57,641 nucleotides of DNA. Source: Ornithinibacillus gellani. Its GTDB lineage: Bacteria; Bacillota; Bacilli; Bacillales; Amphibacillaceae. Shown here piece after piece: positions 1-8,870 of the stretch. Each line of letters starts with the position of its first letter. Position 1 is the stretch's first letter. Made by a program: the position numbers and the translations under genes. A model generated the notes under the pieces. The model did no database searches. It was given only the letters and a program-made list of their open reading frames with translations, and was not told the DNA's origin. The stretch spans positions 1-57,641 of the forward strand of contig NZ_QTSZ01000019.1 in assembly GCF_003730295.1 (NCBI RefSeq). Direction: 5' to 3'.

Positions 1-172
1 GTGGAAAGGATAAGTGCTGAAAGCATCTAAGCATGAAGCCCCCCTCAAGATGAGACTTCCCATCACTTCAAGTGAGTAAGATCCCTCAAAGACGATGAGG
101 TTGATAGGTCCGAGGTGGAAGCGTGGTGACACGTGCAGCTGACGGATACTAATTGATCGAGGACTTAACTAA
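1..172 (+). rRNA. rrl: 23S ribosomal RNA, 3' end (partial)
   Basis: The first 170 or so bases match the end of Bacillus-type 23S rRNA: the stretch with GACGGATACTAATTGATCGA followed by GGACTTAAC is the conserved 3' terminus. The gene runs in from the left of the window. The exact 3' end is uncertain by several bases. It is followed by a spacer of about 90 bases and a 5S gene, the usual order of an rrn operon. Confidence 0.95.
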
Positions 173-260
173 CTTATTTTGGTTGATAATTGTTGTTTAC
201 GCTTGTTTGGTTTTCAGGGTATAAATTATATTCCACAATGGATTTTCATTAAAATTAAAA

Positions 261-379
261 TGTCTGGCAGCAATAGCGAAGAGGTCACACCTGTTCCCAT
301 ACCGAACACAGTAGTTAAGCTTTTCTGCGCCGATGGTAGTTGAGGCATCGCCTCTGCAAGAGTAGGACGCCGCCGGGCA
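261..379 (+). rRNA. rrf: 5S ribosomal RNA
   Basis: A 119-base 5S gene. It contains the conserved blocks GCGAAGAGGTCACACC, CCATACCGAACAC, GCGCCGATGGTAGT and GAGTAGGACGCCGCC. Its ends pair as the terminal stem (TGTCTGGC with GCCGGGCA). It lies just downstream of the 23S end and just upstream of a strong terminator, so it closes the rrn operon. No tRNA genes follow it in the window. Confidence 0.95.
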
Positions 380-385
380 ATTATT

Positions 386-430
386 AAAAGAGAGTAAATA
401 ACCTAATAGGTTATTTACTCTCTTTTCTTT
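386..430. terminator. rrn operon terminator (bidirectional)
   Basis: A perfect 19-bp stem (386-404 with 408-426) with a 3-base loop, A-rich on the left and T-rich on the right. It ends the rRNA operon on the plus strand and can also serve the symporter gene that converges on it from the minus strand. Confidence 0.92.
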
Positions 431-478
431 TGTAATGAAAAAACCGACAGAGCTTTTCCTGTTCTGTCGGTTCATGTT

Positions 479-1654
479 TTACGTTTCTTCTGTAATATTT
501 TTTCTTTTACTAATGGAGTTTGTAATAGATGTAATGGCTCCATCACCGGTTACATTACATGCTGTTCCAATACTATCCTGTGCAAGATATAAAGCAATCA
601 TTAGTGAAACCATTGCAGGTCCAAAATGCAACATGCTTTCCAGCAGACCAATTGCGGCCATAACTGCGCCACCTGGCACTCCTGGTGCTGCGATCATGGT
701 GACAGCCAATACTAGAATAAATGGAATCATTTTAGATAGGGAAGCAACATCTCCTTGTATAAACATTACTGCTAATGCACAACTTACGAGTGTAATCGTA
801 CTTCCCGCTAAGTGAATATTGGCTAGCAATGGAATGGTAAAATCTGCCACATCTCCGCGCAGTTTTAATTTCTTTGCACTTTCCAAAGTTACGGGTATGG
901 TTGCGGCTGATGACTGTGTTCCTAATGCTGTAAAATATGCAGGTGACATAGTTTTTAACATGGCAAATGGATTTTCTCTGCTGAGGGTACCTGCCATTAA
1001 GTATAAAAATATTAAATAAAGCATATGGAGTACCAAAATCATTGCAAATACTTTAGCAAATACACTAATAATGGTACTTACTTGTCCGGCAAAAGTCATA
1101 TTCGCGAATATCCCAAAAATATGAAATGGTAATAAAGGAATAATTACTTTTTCAATGACAAGTTGAACGATGTCTCGAAATTCGTTCATCATATTTAATA
1201 GGGTATCTCCTTTAATGGCTGCAATACCAAGTCCGATCACAAATGCTAAAATTAAGGCAGTCATCACTTCTAATGGTGGTGCGATATCTAATTCTAAATA
1301 ACCACTAACCAATCCTTCACTAGGGTCCGTAAGATCAGCTGCACTTTGTCCTTTTAACATGATAGGATAAAGTCCTTTAGCAACGAGCAAAGCAACAATT
1401 CCTGCGACAATCGTTGATAAATAAGCAACAGCTCCAGTTATGCCAAGTAACTTGCCGGCACCTCTACCAAGTGATCCAATTCCTGGTGCTATGAAACCAA
1501 GAATAATAAGTGGAATCACAAATCCAAGAAAGCTTCCAAATAGATCATTAAAAGTAGCAAAAATCCGGATGCTCCATTCGGGTACAAAAGAACCCAATGC
1601 AATCCCCAAAATGATGGCAATGATTATTTTGGCCAATAACTTAAATCCTTGCAA
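479..1654 (-). CDS. dicarboxylate/amino acid:cation symporter (DAACS family)
   Basis: A 391-residue integral membrane protein of the glutamate/aspartate/dicarboxylate sodium or proton symporter family. Family signatures are visible: the serine-rich hairpin GTQSSAATIPVT near residue 260, and the C-terminal QDSIGTACNVTGDGAI motif that holds substrate- and cation-binding residues (Asp, Asn-Val-Thr-Gly-Asp). About eight hydrophobic segments plus two re-entrant hairpins are expected. The start is TTG at 1654, behind an AAGGGGATGAG ribosome site. It stands alone and converges on the rrn operon, sharing its terminator. The substrate (glutamate, serine, a dicarboxylate or other) cannot be settled from sequence. 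Confidence 0.9.
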   Translation of the reverse strand: MQGFKLLAKIIIAIILGIALGSFVPEWSIRIFATFNDLFGSFLGFVIPLIILGFIAPGIGSLGRGAGKLLGITGAVAYLSTIVAGIVALLVAKGLYPIMLKGQSAADLTDPSEGLVSGYLELDIAPPLEVMTALILAFVIGLGIAAIKGDTLLNMMNEFRDIVQLVIEKVIIPLLPFHIFGIFANMTFAGQVSTIISVFAKVFAMILVLHMLYLIFLYLMAGTLSRENPFAMLKTMSPAYFTALGTQSSAATIPVTLESAKKLKLRGDVADFTIPLLANIHLAGSTITLVSCALAVMFIQGDVASLSKMIPFILVLAVTMIAAPGVPGGAVMAAIGLLESMLHFGPAMVSLMIALYLAQDSIGTACNVTGDGAITSITNSISKRKNITEET

Positions 1655-1780
1655 TTTCTCATCCCCTTACATGATGTTTAGAATATTCTCTTTATCTTGA
1701 TGTTTAAGTCCATAAAACTCCACCTTTACATTAAAAAGCATTCAAAATAGTTTAGATGGGAGGTAATGAACCCTAACACC

Positions 1781-1848
1781 ATGATTTGTTCAACTAACAA
1801 CCCGTGGAGAAGGAAGAAAACCCACAAGGATTGAAGTTGTACTTTATG
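1781..1848 (+). repeat. degenerate half-copy of the 152-bp structured repeat
   Basis: This stretch matches the right half of the tandem repeats at 3517-3832 and 14406-15020. It has TTCAACTAACAA, a GTGG stem arm, a purine-rich loop, CCCAC, then GATTGAAGTTGTACTTTATG. The stem is imperfect. It lies in the 313-base gap upstream of the symporter gene; nothing else but the terminator at 1929 was seen in that gap. Confidence 0.7.
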
Positions 1849-1928
1849 CCTTCAGTATACATGATAATAATAGAGAATCGGATGATTAAATGAAAAACGG
1901 GACTTTAGGCCGAAGATGATTAGGTATG

Positions 1929-1960
1929 AAAAAAGCACGTCGAAATGACGTGCTTTTTCT
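1929..1960 (-). terminator. Rho-independent terminator of the small membrane-protein gene
   Basis: AAAAGCACGTC and GACGTGCTTTT form a perfect stem around a 5-base loop. A-tracts and T-tracts on both sides make it functional in either direction. It sits 8 bases beyond the stop codon of the minus-strand gene at 1968-2153. Confidence 0.85.
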
Positions 1961-1967
1961 GTCTGAG

Positions 1968-2153
1968 TTAGCTCATTCCATGCGGTCCGAGCTGTTCCGT
2001 ATTCCCGCCAGACGAACCCATTTGGGATACGAGCGGGACCATTTTTTGGATGGTTTGTCCAATGTTATGATTATTTTTCGTCATCGTATAAAATGTTGCA
2101 GCGCCTACACCAACGGAGGCAATGATTGGAAGCCACATTCCATTCTTCTGCAT
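1968..2153 (-). CDS. small hypothetical membrane protein, 61 aa
   Basis: A short protein that starts with a hydrophobic segment (residues 6-22, LPIIASVGVGAATFYTM) followed by a polar tail. This pattern is common among small Bacillaceae proteins of unknown function (YrzQ/DUF3918-like in style, but I do not claim membership). An AAAGGG-type ribosome site lies just upstream of the ATG, and a clean terminator follows the stop. Both support a real gene rather than a chance frame. Function unknown. Confidence 0.6.
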   Translation of the reverse strand: MQKNGMWLPIIASVGVGAATFYTMTKNNHNIGQTIQKMVPLVSQMGSSGGNTEQLGPHGMS

Positions 2154-2228
2154 AATTGAACCAACCCTTTCTGTTTTTGTCCTCAGACAGTATTAGGTTG
2201 CATCACAGGGGTCAATACATGTATGGCA

Positions 2229-3485
2229 TCATCTGGCAGTTGCTGCTGCATTACTACCTGCTACATGCCCGGTTACGAATGCAGATGTAATATTATAGCC
2301 GCCAGTATAACCGTGTATATCAAGTATTTCACCACAGAAGAAAAGTCTTTCCATACGCGTGGATTCCATCGTACGAGGTTTAATTTCTTTTAATGAGACA
2401 CCACCACCAGTAACAAATGCTTTTTCCATAGGTAATGAACCGTCTACTGTAAAAATAAATCGTTTCAATGACTGGGAAACTTGGCGAATTGTATCATTGG
2501 ATACAGTTGCACCTTTTTGATCTTCCTCTACTCCAATTTGATTTAAAATAAATAGCAGGAATCTTTCGGGAACGATTCCTTTCCAATTGTTTTTAATGGA
2601 TTTCTTTGGTTCTTCCTTTATTGCTTTCACTAATTTCTGAAACAGTGCTTCCTCATGCTGTTCAGGACAAACATCTAATAGCATGCTAACTTCCTGTCTG
2701 CCTCGCATAAATTCTTTGACGGCAAATTGTGAACAGCGTAAAACTGCTGGCCCGGATATACCGAAATGTGTAAAAATCATATCCATTTGATGGGTAATAA
2801 TTGGTTTACCACGTTTATTAAGAACAGATAATTGAATATCTCTTAGGGATAAGCCTTGTAGTTTCTTTTCTTTGATAAATGCTTCTTTTGATGTAAGAGC
2901 TACCTCTGTTGGATAAAGTGTCGTAATGGTATGTCCCGCTGTTTTAGCCCATTTATAGCCATCTCCAGTCGATCCTGTATGAGGAACTGCCTTTCCACCA
3001 ACAGCTATAATGATTGATTTAGCAGTTATTTTTGAGCCATTTTTTAAAATGATAGTATGAACTTCTTGGCCATAATCGATTGCTTCTACCCCTGTTTCGA
3101 GCTTAATCTCTACACGATGTTTTTTTAATTGTTCCACGAGTGCTTGGACAACAGATTGTGCGGAATTAGATACAGGAAACATTCTACCGTGATCTTCTTC
3201 TTTCAATGCGACACCAATCGATTCAAAATAATTTATAATGTCATGGTTGTTATAGACAGAAAAAGCACTATATAAAAATTTCCCATTCCCAGGTATGTGC
3301 TTAATCACTTCGTCTTGGGGCAGTCTGTTGGTTACATTACAGCGGCCGCCTCCGGAAATAGCCAGTTTTTTACCAAGCTTTTTGCCTTTTTCAATGAGTA
3401 TGGTTTTTGCACCTGCCTCTGCAGCTGCTATGGATGCCATGAGCCCAGAGGGGCCTCCACCAATGACGGCAACATCATAGATCAT
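2229..3485 (-). CDS. ytfP: NAD(P)/FAD-dependent oxidoreductase, YtfP/BaiN (HI0933) family
   Basis: A flavoprotein of about 418 residues. The N-terminal dinucleotide-binding motif is [27 protein letters not shown], split here at residues 8-34, and is followed by the family signature [10 protein letters not shown]. The C-terminal [12 protein letters not shown] and [17 protein letters not shown] blocks complete the HI0933 fold. The physiological substrate is not established for the family; BaiN-type names reflect homology only. I place the start at the ATG at 3485, behind GAAAGGA, because the family motif begins a few residues later; a longer upstream reading lacks a ribosome site. It is divergent from murJ across the tandem repeat array, and is the left neighbour of murJ in B. 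subtilis as well. Confidence 0.9.
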   Translation of the reverse strand: MIYDVAVIGGGPSGLMASIAAAEAGAKTILIEKGKKLGKKLAISGGGRCNVTNRLPQDEVIKHIPGNGKFLYSAFSVYNNHDIINYFESIGVALKEEDHGRMFPVSNSAQSVVQALVEQLKKHRVEIKLETGVEAIDYGQEVHTIILKNGSKITAKSIIIAVGGKAVPHTGSTGDGYKWAKTAGHTITTLYPTEVALTSKEAFIKEKKLQGLSLRDIQLSVLNKRGKPIITHQMDMIFTHFGISGPAVLRCSQFAVKEFMRGRQEVSMLLDVCPEQHEEALFQKLVKAIKEEPKKSIKNNWKGIVPERFLLFILNQIGVEEDQKGATVSNDTIRQVSQSLKRFIFTVDGSLPMEKAFVTGGGVSLKEIKPRTMESTRMERLFFCGEILDIHGYTGGYNITSAFVTGHVAGSNAAATAR

Positions 3486-3516
3486 AAATGATTCATTCCT
3501 TTCAATTCCATTGTAT

Positions 3517-3832
3517 TTTATCACAGATTAACTGGCTGTAAGCTCCCACATCAATAATTTTTGTTGATGACAAGCATTGTAAGTGGTGGATCAACAGCCA
3601 GTAAAGGCCTGATTGGTTCAACTAACAATCAGTGGGGGAAGAGCAAAAAGCCCCACTGATTGAAGTTTCACTTTATCACAGATTGACTGGCTGTAAGCCC
3701 CCATATCAATAATTTTTGTTTTGATAACAGGAATTATAAGTGGTGGATCAACAGCCAGTAAAGGCCTGATCGGTTCAACTAAAAATCAGTGGGGCGAGTG
3801 CAAACCCCCCCTGATAGAAGTTTCACTTTATC
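3517..3832 (+). repeat. two tandem copies of a ~155-bp structured repeat
   Basis: Two head-to-tail units begin with TTTATCACAGATT at 3517 and 3672 and end at TTTATC (3827-3832), a period of 155 bp. Each unit holds two inverted repeats: ACTGGCTGT...ACAGCCAGT with an inner CCCCCA/TGGGGG-like arm, and AATCAGTGGGG...CCCCACTGATT. The second copy has a damaged second stem. The array fills the space between the divergent ytfP and murJ genes. About 130 AT-rich bases between the array and murJ probably carry the murJ promoter. The same family is present at 14406-15020. Confidence 0.9.
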
Positions 3833-3961
3833 ATTTTGAAATTCTTTTACGAAGCAATACGATTACGAATGAAGAAGCTTAAGCGAATTCCATTTACTTA
3901 TTTAGGACTATATATGATAAAATAGCCTGTAGGACAAAAATAAATAAACGTTGGTGAAAGC

Positions 3962-5584
3962 ATGTCAAACACGATTGTAAGAGGCACCATGTTATTGACC
4001 GGTGCAACTTTTCTATCTAAATTTCTTGGTATGATCTATGTTATTCCTTTTTTTGCATTAGTGGGGAATGAGGGGGGAGCATTATATAATTTTGCCTATG
4101 TTCCTTATAATATTTTCTTAAGTATTTCCACGGTAGGTGTACCGTTAGCTGTATCAAAATTTGTTTCTAAATATAATTCCCTGGAGGATTATGAAACAGG
4201 GTATCGCATATTTAAATCTGGCATGGTTCTCATGGCTGTGACGGGTTTTCTTGCATTTATAGGCTTATACGCCAGTAGCGGATGGATTGCAGCACTTTCT
4301 ATTCCGAATGAGCCCGCAAAAGCGGAAGAAGCAGCGTTTGTCATTCGCATGGTTAGCTTTGCCTTATTAGTTATTCCGGCTATGAGTATTGTTCGAGGGT
4401 TTTTTCAAGGATACCAATCAATGGGGCCAACAGCTGTGTCTCAGATTGTCGAACAAATTGTCCGGATTGCCTTTGTATTAAGTGGCGCTTTTATCGTTAT
4501 TAAAATATATAATGGCTCTATTGCGACTGCAGTTGGTATGGCTACATTTGCGGCATTAATTGGTGCGCTTGCATCCTGTGTCGTACTTTGGATGTATTGG
4601 AGAAAAAGAAAAGCGGCTATATTAAGCAATGTAAATAATCAAAGATTCACCTATGATATTCCAATGAAAAAGCTGTTTATAGAATTATTAAGCTATGCTG
4701 GTCCGTTTATCATTGTTGGTTTGGCAACCTCACTCTATCAGCTTGTAGACCAATTTACTTTTGAACGTTCCATGACTGCGGTTGGTTTGGGGGAAATTTG
4801 GGAAATTACTTTTTCAACGATTAATGTGTACGGTCATAAGATTATTTTAATTCCAGTGACCATTGCGACTGGATTATCATTAGCTATTTTGCCGGCATTG
4901 ACTAAATCATTTACGACAAATAATAAACCTGTATTATTTCAACAAATTAATCAAGCCTTTCAAATTATTATTGTCCTTGTGTTGCCAGCTTCCATTGGTT
5001 TAGCAGCACTTGCAGATGTAGCTTATGGATCTTTATTTACTTTGGAAAATATTGATATCACTGCACCGTTAATTGTGTTATATGCACCTGTGTCATTATT
5101 ATTTGCTTTCTTTACAGTATCTGCAGCTGTTTTACAAGGAATTAATCAGCAACGGTTTACAGTTGTTAGTCTAGCTGCTGGACTGTTAGCAAAAATTTTA
5201 TTAAATATCCAGCTAATCCATATGTTTGGTGCAAAGGGAGCTATTTTTGGTACAGCACTAGCGGTAGGAATTGCAGTACTACTGAATTTATGGCGGATCC
5301 ATGTATCCATTCAATTCTCTTATAAGCAGACTGCAAAACGAGCTTTACTCGTATTGATTTTTAGTACGGTGATGTTCGCGGTGATTTACTTATTGAAATG
5401 GATATTTGGCTATTTTCTACCATATAGTGAATCAAAATTCGCAGCATTAACGATGCTTATAATAGGTGTGATCGTTGGTGGAGCTGTGTATCTATGGCTT
5501 GCATACGCGTCTACCTTACTGGAGCGGGTATTAGGAAACCGGGTTCGTGTCTTGAATCGTATTTTTCATCGTAGGAGGTCATGA
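3962..5584 (+). CDS. murJ: lipid II flippase of the MurJ/YtgP type (polysaccharide biosynthesis family)
   Basis: A 540-residue protein with about 14 hydrophobic segments. The N-terminus (TMLLTGATFLSKFLGMIYVIPF) is characteristic of MOP-superfamily flippases of the YtgP group. YtgP is an established MurJ-type lipid II flippase in B. subtilis, and synteny supports this assignment. It moves undecaprenyl-linked peptidoglycan precursor across the cytoplasmic membrane. The stop overlaps the ribosome site of the next gene (AGGAGGTCATGAT), so it is translationally linked to the pseudouridine synthase. It shares the cell-wall theme with murC and the class A PBP elsewhere in the window. Confidence 0.9.
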   Translation: MSNTIVRGTMLLTGATFLSKFLGMIYVIPFFALVGNEGGALYNFAYVPYNIFLSISTVGVPLAVSKFVSKYNSLEDYETGYRIFKSGMVLMAVTGFLAFIGLYASSGWIAALSIPNEPAKAEEAAFVIRMVSFALLVIPAMSIVRGFFQGYQSMGPTAVSQIVEQIVRIAFVLSGAFIVIKIYNGSIATAVGMATFAALIGALASCVVLWMYWRKRKAAILSNVNNQRFTYDIPMKKLFIELLSYAGPFIIVGLATSLYQLVDQFTFERSMTAVGLGEIWEITFSTINVYGHKIILIPVTIATGLSLAILPALTKSFTTNNKPVLFQQINQAFQIIIVLVLPASIGLAALADVAYGSLFTLENIDITAPLIVLYAPVSLLFAFFTVSAAVLQGINQQRFTVVSLAAGLLAKILLNIQLIHMFGAKGAIFGTALAVGIAVLLNLWRIHVSIQFSYKQTAKRALLVLIFSTVMFAVIYLLKWIFGYFLPYSESKFAALTMLIIGVIVGGAVYLWLAYASTLLERVLGNRVRVLNRIFHRRRS

Positions 5585-5585
5585 T

Positions 5586-6299
5586 ATGCGTTTAGATAAA
5601 TTATTGTCTCATATGGGTTATGGAAGCAGAAAAGAAGTAAAAGAACTGCTGAAAAAAAGCCATGTCATGGTGAACCAAAAAAAGGTTCGTAACGGAAACG
5701 TGCATGTTGATCCAGAAACAGATGAAGTACTGGTACAAGGTGAACTAGTTCAATATCGGGAATTTATTTATCTCATGCTTCATAAGCCACCAGGTTATAT
5801 TTCAGCTACAGTGGATGAACGGGAAAAAACAGTTATCGATTTATTAGCTGATGAGTGGAAGATTTTTTCACCTTTTCCAGTTGGACGTTTGGACAAAGAT
5901 ACAGAAGGGCTTTTACTAATGACGAATGATGGAAAGCTGGCTCATCAATTATTGTCTCCCAAAAAAGAAATTGATAAAACGTATTATGCTAAAGTAAAAG
6001 GGGAAATGACGACAGCTGATATAGATGCATTTCAAGCTGGCGTTTTGCTGGATGATGGCTATAAAACGAAGCCAGCTACATTAGAAATACTCACCTCACA
6101 AAATGGTCTAACAGAGGTTCGGATTGTCATAACAGAAGGTAAATTCCACCAAGTGAAACGAATGGTGCGTGCAGTTGGCAAGGAAGTTGTTTATCTGAAA
6201 AGACTACAAATGGGAGAATTGGTACTTGATCCTGAATTACCGATGGGCGCTTATCGAGAGTTAACAGAAGACGAATTATCGTACTGTTTATCCAGATAA
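5586..6299 (+). CDS. ytzG: 16S rRNA pseudouridine synthase, RsuA family
   Basis: A 237-residue two-domain enzyme. The N-terminal S4 RNA-binding domain (residues 1-60, RLDKLLSHMGYGSRKEVKELLKK) is followed by a pseudouridine synthase domain with the catalytic motif GRLDKDTEGLLL (Asp near residue 104). The conserved KTYYAKVKG and GKFHQVKRMV blocks follow. The family isomerises a uridine in 16S rRNA. The ATG lies one base past the murJ stop, with AGGAGG inside the murJ reading frame, so the two genes are co-translated. The next gene follows after 17 bases. Confidence 0.92.
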   Translation: MRLDKLLSHMGYGSRKEVKELLKKSHVMVNQKKVRNGNVHVDPETDEVLVQGELVQYREFIYLMLHKPPGYISATVDEREKTVIDLLADEWKIFSPFPVGRLDKDTEGLLLMTNDGKLAHQLLSPKKEIDKTYYAKVKGEMTTADIDAFQAGVLLDDGYKTKPATLEILTSQNGLTEVRIVITEGKFHQVKRMVRAVGKEVVYLKRLQMGELVLDPELPMGAYRELTEDELSYCLSR

Positions 6300-6316
6300 G
6301 AAAAGGGGGAAATGAT

Positions 6317-6901
6317 TTGGAAAGATCACCACATTATTTTATCGCTATTCCATTAGATGTGTCACAGAGAGAGTGGTTATCAGCGTGGCAAGTTCCTTTG
6401 CAGGAACGGGTGCAGATGAAACAATGGCCAGACCCAAAGGATTTTCATATCACATTGAAATTTTTAGGAGCAATGACGGCTGAAAAATGGTTTCAACTGG
6501 ATAAGGAGCTGATTCAAGTTGATACATCTTCTTTCTCTTTATCGATTGGATCATTAGGCTTCTTTGGTAATCAACGAAGGCCACGTGTAATGTGGTGTGG
6601 AGTCGAATCGTCCCAGCCGTTGTTGCATTTGCATCACCTAATTGACAAGGCATGTGCGCAGGCTGGTTTTCCTAAGGAAGATCGTGCATATAAACCTCAT
6701 ATTACCATTGCAAAAAAGTGGAAAGAGGGAGATGTGGAAGTGGATACAACTGAGCTGTCTGCACCGTTTGTAAATGATTATATGCAATTGGTTGTTGATT
6801 CCTTTGATGTGTATCGCGTCCAACCCCAGGAAAAAGTGAAATATCAACTTGTACAACGCTATCGACTTCGTGGAGGGAGTTCACATGGCACAATTAATTA
6901 A
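6317..6901 (+). CDS. thpR: RNA 2',3'-cyclic phosphodiesterase (2'-5' RNA ligase family, ThpR/YtlP)
   Basis: A 194-residue member of the 2H phosphoesterase superfamily. Both catalytic HxT motifs are present: HITLKFLG near residue 44 and HITIAK near residue 127. The family hydrolyses 2',3'-cyclic phosphates on RNA and can join tRNA halves with 2'-5' links in vitro; the cellular role is unclear. The start is TTG at 6317 behind AAAAGGGGGAAA. The reading frame overlaps the start of the next gene by 17 bases, which points to coupling. Confidence 0.88.
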   Translation: MERSPHYFIAIPLDVSQREWLSAWQVPLQERVQMKQWPDPKDFHITLKFLGAMTAEKWFQLDKELIQVDTSSFSLSIGSLGFFGNQRRPRVMWCGVESSQPLLHLHHLIDKACAQAGFPKEDRAYKPHITIAKKWKEGDVEVDTTELSAPFVNDYMQLVVDSFDVYRVQPQEKVKYQLVQRYRLRGGSSHGTIN

Positions 6902-7799
6902 GCTGGAAGATTGTATTTCCAGATATGAATGGGATATATATCGTTATCCCAGTCAATTTATTCGATTGAAGCAGGACAATTGGAAAAAGCTATTGGATGC
7001 TTGGCAGGAAAAAATACCAACATATGAATCGATAGAATGGGGAGAATCATTATCACCAATTCAAAAGCTTTTGTCAAAGCTAAAAAGGAATGCGGTCTCA
7101 AGCGCGACCGATGGCGAAATCAACATGGATAACCCCCTGCAAACAGAGGAAGAATTGAAGCAGCAGTTTTTAGATGATTTATACGCTTTTCAATTAAAAT
7201 GGGCTTCTTCAACCGTTTCGGATGTTTCCTATTTTAAGCGAAGTTATCATAAAGATCCTGTATTAAAATATTTTTTACAACGATTTCCAGATAATTATTT
7301 AATTATGTACCATCCGATCTTTAGTATTAAACATGCACCTATGGAAGCAGAAATTGTGATGATTAGTCCGATTGGAATGGAAATTATTTATCTATTAGAA
7401 GCGCCAGATTACGCAACCATTATTTGCGAGGATGAACGTGCATGGGTGATTGACGAAGGGAAGTCACAGTCCAAAATAGTCAGCCCTGTTATCGCCTTAA
7501 AACGAACAGAAACCATTGTTAAGGGGATACTACAACAGACGATGCCGGACTTTCCAATTCGTAAAACCGTACTATCTCGTACCAATCATATCCTGCTTCA
7601 GCATACTCCTTATCATACAAGTTGTATTGGTAAACGCGATCATGCGAAATGGTTTAAAGAAAAGCGCGCCCTTGATTCCCCATTAAAAAGTAGTCAATTA
7701 AAAGTAGCAGAGCGGTTATTAAAACACTGCCTGACAACATCGGTGAAGCGCCCAGAATGGGAAGAGGATGCAACATTCACATATGTAGACGAGGAGTAG
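6885..7799 (+). CDS. ytlQ: YtlQ-like protein of unknown function
   Basis: A 305-residue soluble protein. It matches the position and size of B. subtilis ytlQ between the RNA ligase and the diacylglycerol kinase-like gene. A central block (MVISP-like IVMISPIGMEIIYLLEAP, near residue 165) and SPVIALKRTETIVKGIL resemble nuclease-related (NERD-like) proteins, but I see no complete nuclease motif. I chose the ATG at 6885 because GGAGGG precedes it at good spacing; a longer in-frame start at 6849 has no such site. Function unknown. Confidence 0.75.
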   Translation: MAQLIKLEDCISRYEWDIYRYPSQFIRLKQDNWKKLLDAWQEKIPTYESIEWGESLSPIQKLLSKLKRNAVSSATDGEINMDNPLQTEEELKQQFLDDLYAFQLKWASSTVSDVSYFKRSYHKDPVLKYFLQRFPDNYLIMYHPIFSIKHAPMEAEIVMISPIGMEIIYLLEAPDYATIICEDERAWVIDEGKSQSKIVSPVIALKRTETIVKGILQQTMPDFPIRKTVLSRTNHILLQHTPYHTSCIGKRDHAKWFKEKRALDSPLKSSQLKVAERLLKHCLTTSVKRPEWEEDATFTYVDEE

Positions 7800-7802
7800 G
7801 GC

Positions 7803-8726
7803 GTGTACTTATTCATCGTCAATCCAATTGCGGGAAATGGGAAGGGAAATCGGATTTTTTCTGAATTGAAGGCGAGCAAGCTATATCAACATATAGAAAA
7901 GACATGTCGGTTGACCGAATATGCAGGACATGCTGAAGAAATTGCCAGGTCTATGACTGAACTGGATCAGGACCGCTATCAAGCCATCATTGTTATCGGA
8001 GGAGATGGTACGATGCATGAGGTAATAAACGGGCTTCAGATCAAGCAAATTCCACTTGGCTTTATACCGGGAGGATCCGGGAATGATTTTGCCCGCGGTT
8101 GCCATTTAGCAGGTAAACCACTGGACATGTTAGAACAGTTTATTACTGGGAAAAACCTGTTAGCTTATTGGCTAGGTCATTATTCCATTGATGGTCAGGT
8201 AGAGCGGGATTTTGTCAATAGTATTGGGATTGGGTTTGATGCTGAAATTGCTAGGAAAGCAAATCAGTCCCGCATGAAAAAATGGTTCAATCGAATGCAT
8301 CTTGGCTCGTTTATTTATGTGTTTGCACTTATACAGGTTATATTTCGTTTTAAGCCATTTACGATGGAATGGGAACAAGACGGTAAGAAAAGGGTCATAC
8401 ACGATTGTTGGATGATTACTTTTGCCAATCATCCTTATTATGGAGGCGGCATGAAGATCATCCCAAATGCTGTGATTCAACCAAAAGTACTGCCAGTGCT
8501 TATGATCCACCAGCTATCTAAGTGGAAAATACTAATGGTATTTATCACTGTATTTACAGGCAAACATGTTGGGTTTAAAGAAGTAGAGTTGGATCAGGGT
8601 TCAACGTTTACGATATATGCGGATAAGCCAGTCTGTTACCAAGTGGATGGTCAAACTGGATATTGTCAGATAGCCTCGATACAAAAAAATCTTTCCAGTA
8701 TTCAAATTTTAGGTGGAAAGTCGTAG
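7803..8726 (+). CDS. ytlR: diacylglycerol/lipid kinase family protein (YtlR)
   Basis: A 307-residue lipid kinase-like protein starting with GTG at 7803, three bases after the ytlQ stop. The N-terminal nucleotide-binding signatures are intact: NPIAGNGKG at residues 6-14, GGDGTMHEVINGL near residue 65, and the glycine-rich GFIPGGSGNDFARG near residue 85. The family phosphorylates diacylglycerol or related lipids with ATP; the true substrate of YtlR is not known. It is the last gene of the murJ-ytzG-thpR-ytlQ-ytlR run, followed by an 80-base AT-rich gap. Confidence 0.88.
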   Translation: MYLFIVNPIAGNGKGNRIFSELKASKLYQHIEKTCRLTEYAGHAEEIARSMTELDQDRYQAIIVIGGDGTMHEVINGLQIKQIPLGFIPGGSGNDFARGCHLAGKPLDMLEQFITGKNLLAYWLGHYSIDGQVERDFVNSIGIGFDAEIARKANQSRMKKWFNRMHLGSFIYVFALIQVIFRFKPFTMEWEQDGKKRVIHDCWMITFANHPYYGGGMKIIPNAVIQPKVLPVLMIHQLSKWKILMVFITVFTGKHVGFKEVELDQGSTFTIYADKPVCYQVDGQTGYCQIASIQKNLSSIQILGGKS

Positions 8727-8870
8727 AAAATAGGTATTATCTTGCAAATCAAGTCGTTTTTCGTTAATCTAATTATATGTCTTTTTTTGTGGTTTTTTAA
8801 TAGATAGAATCCATTGAAGGCATCGTCTTTATTTTTATATTATTTTATTACAACAGGATTAGAGGAATGT

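Noticed and set aside
197-475. 92-codon minus-strand frame over the 5S gene
   Set aside because: It covers the 5S rRNA and the terminator stem, so it is a chance frame in RNA-coding DNA.
435-815. 126-codon plus-strand frame opposite the symporter gene
   Set aside because: It is antisense to a well-supported transporter with family motifs and has no similarity to known proteins that I recognise.
7803-7805. ATG start for the lipid kinase gene
   Set aside because: No ATG fits the family N-terminus; GTG at 7803 gives MYLFIVNPIAGNG directly and is the natural start.
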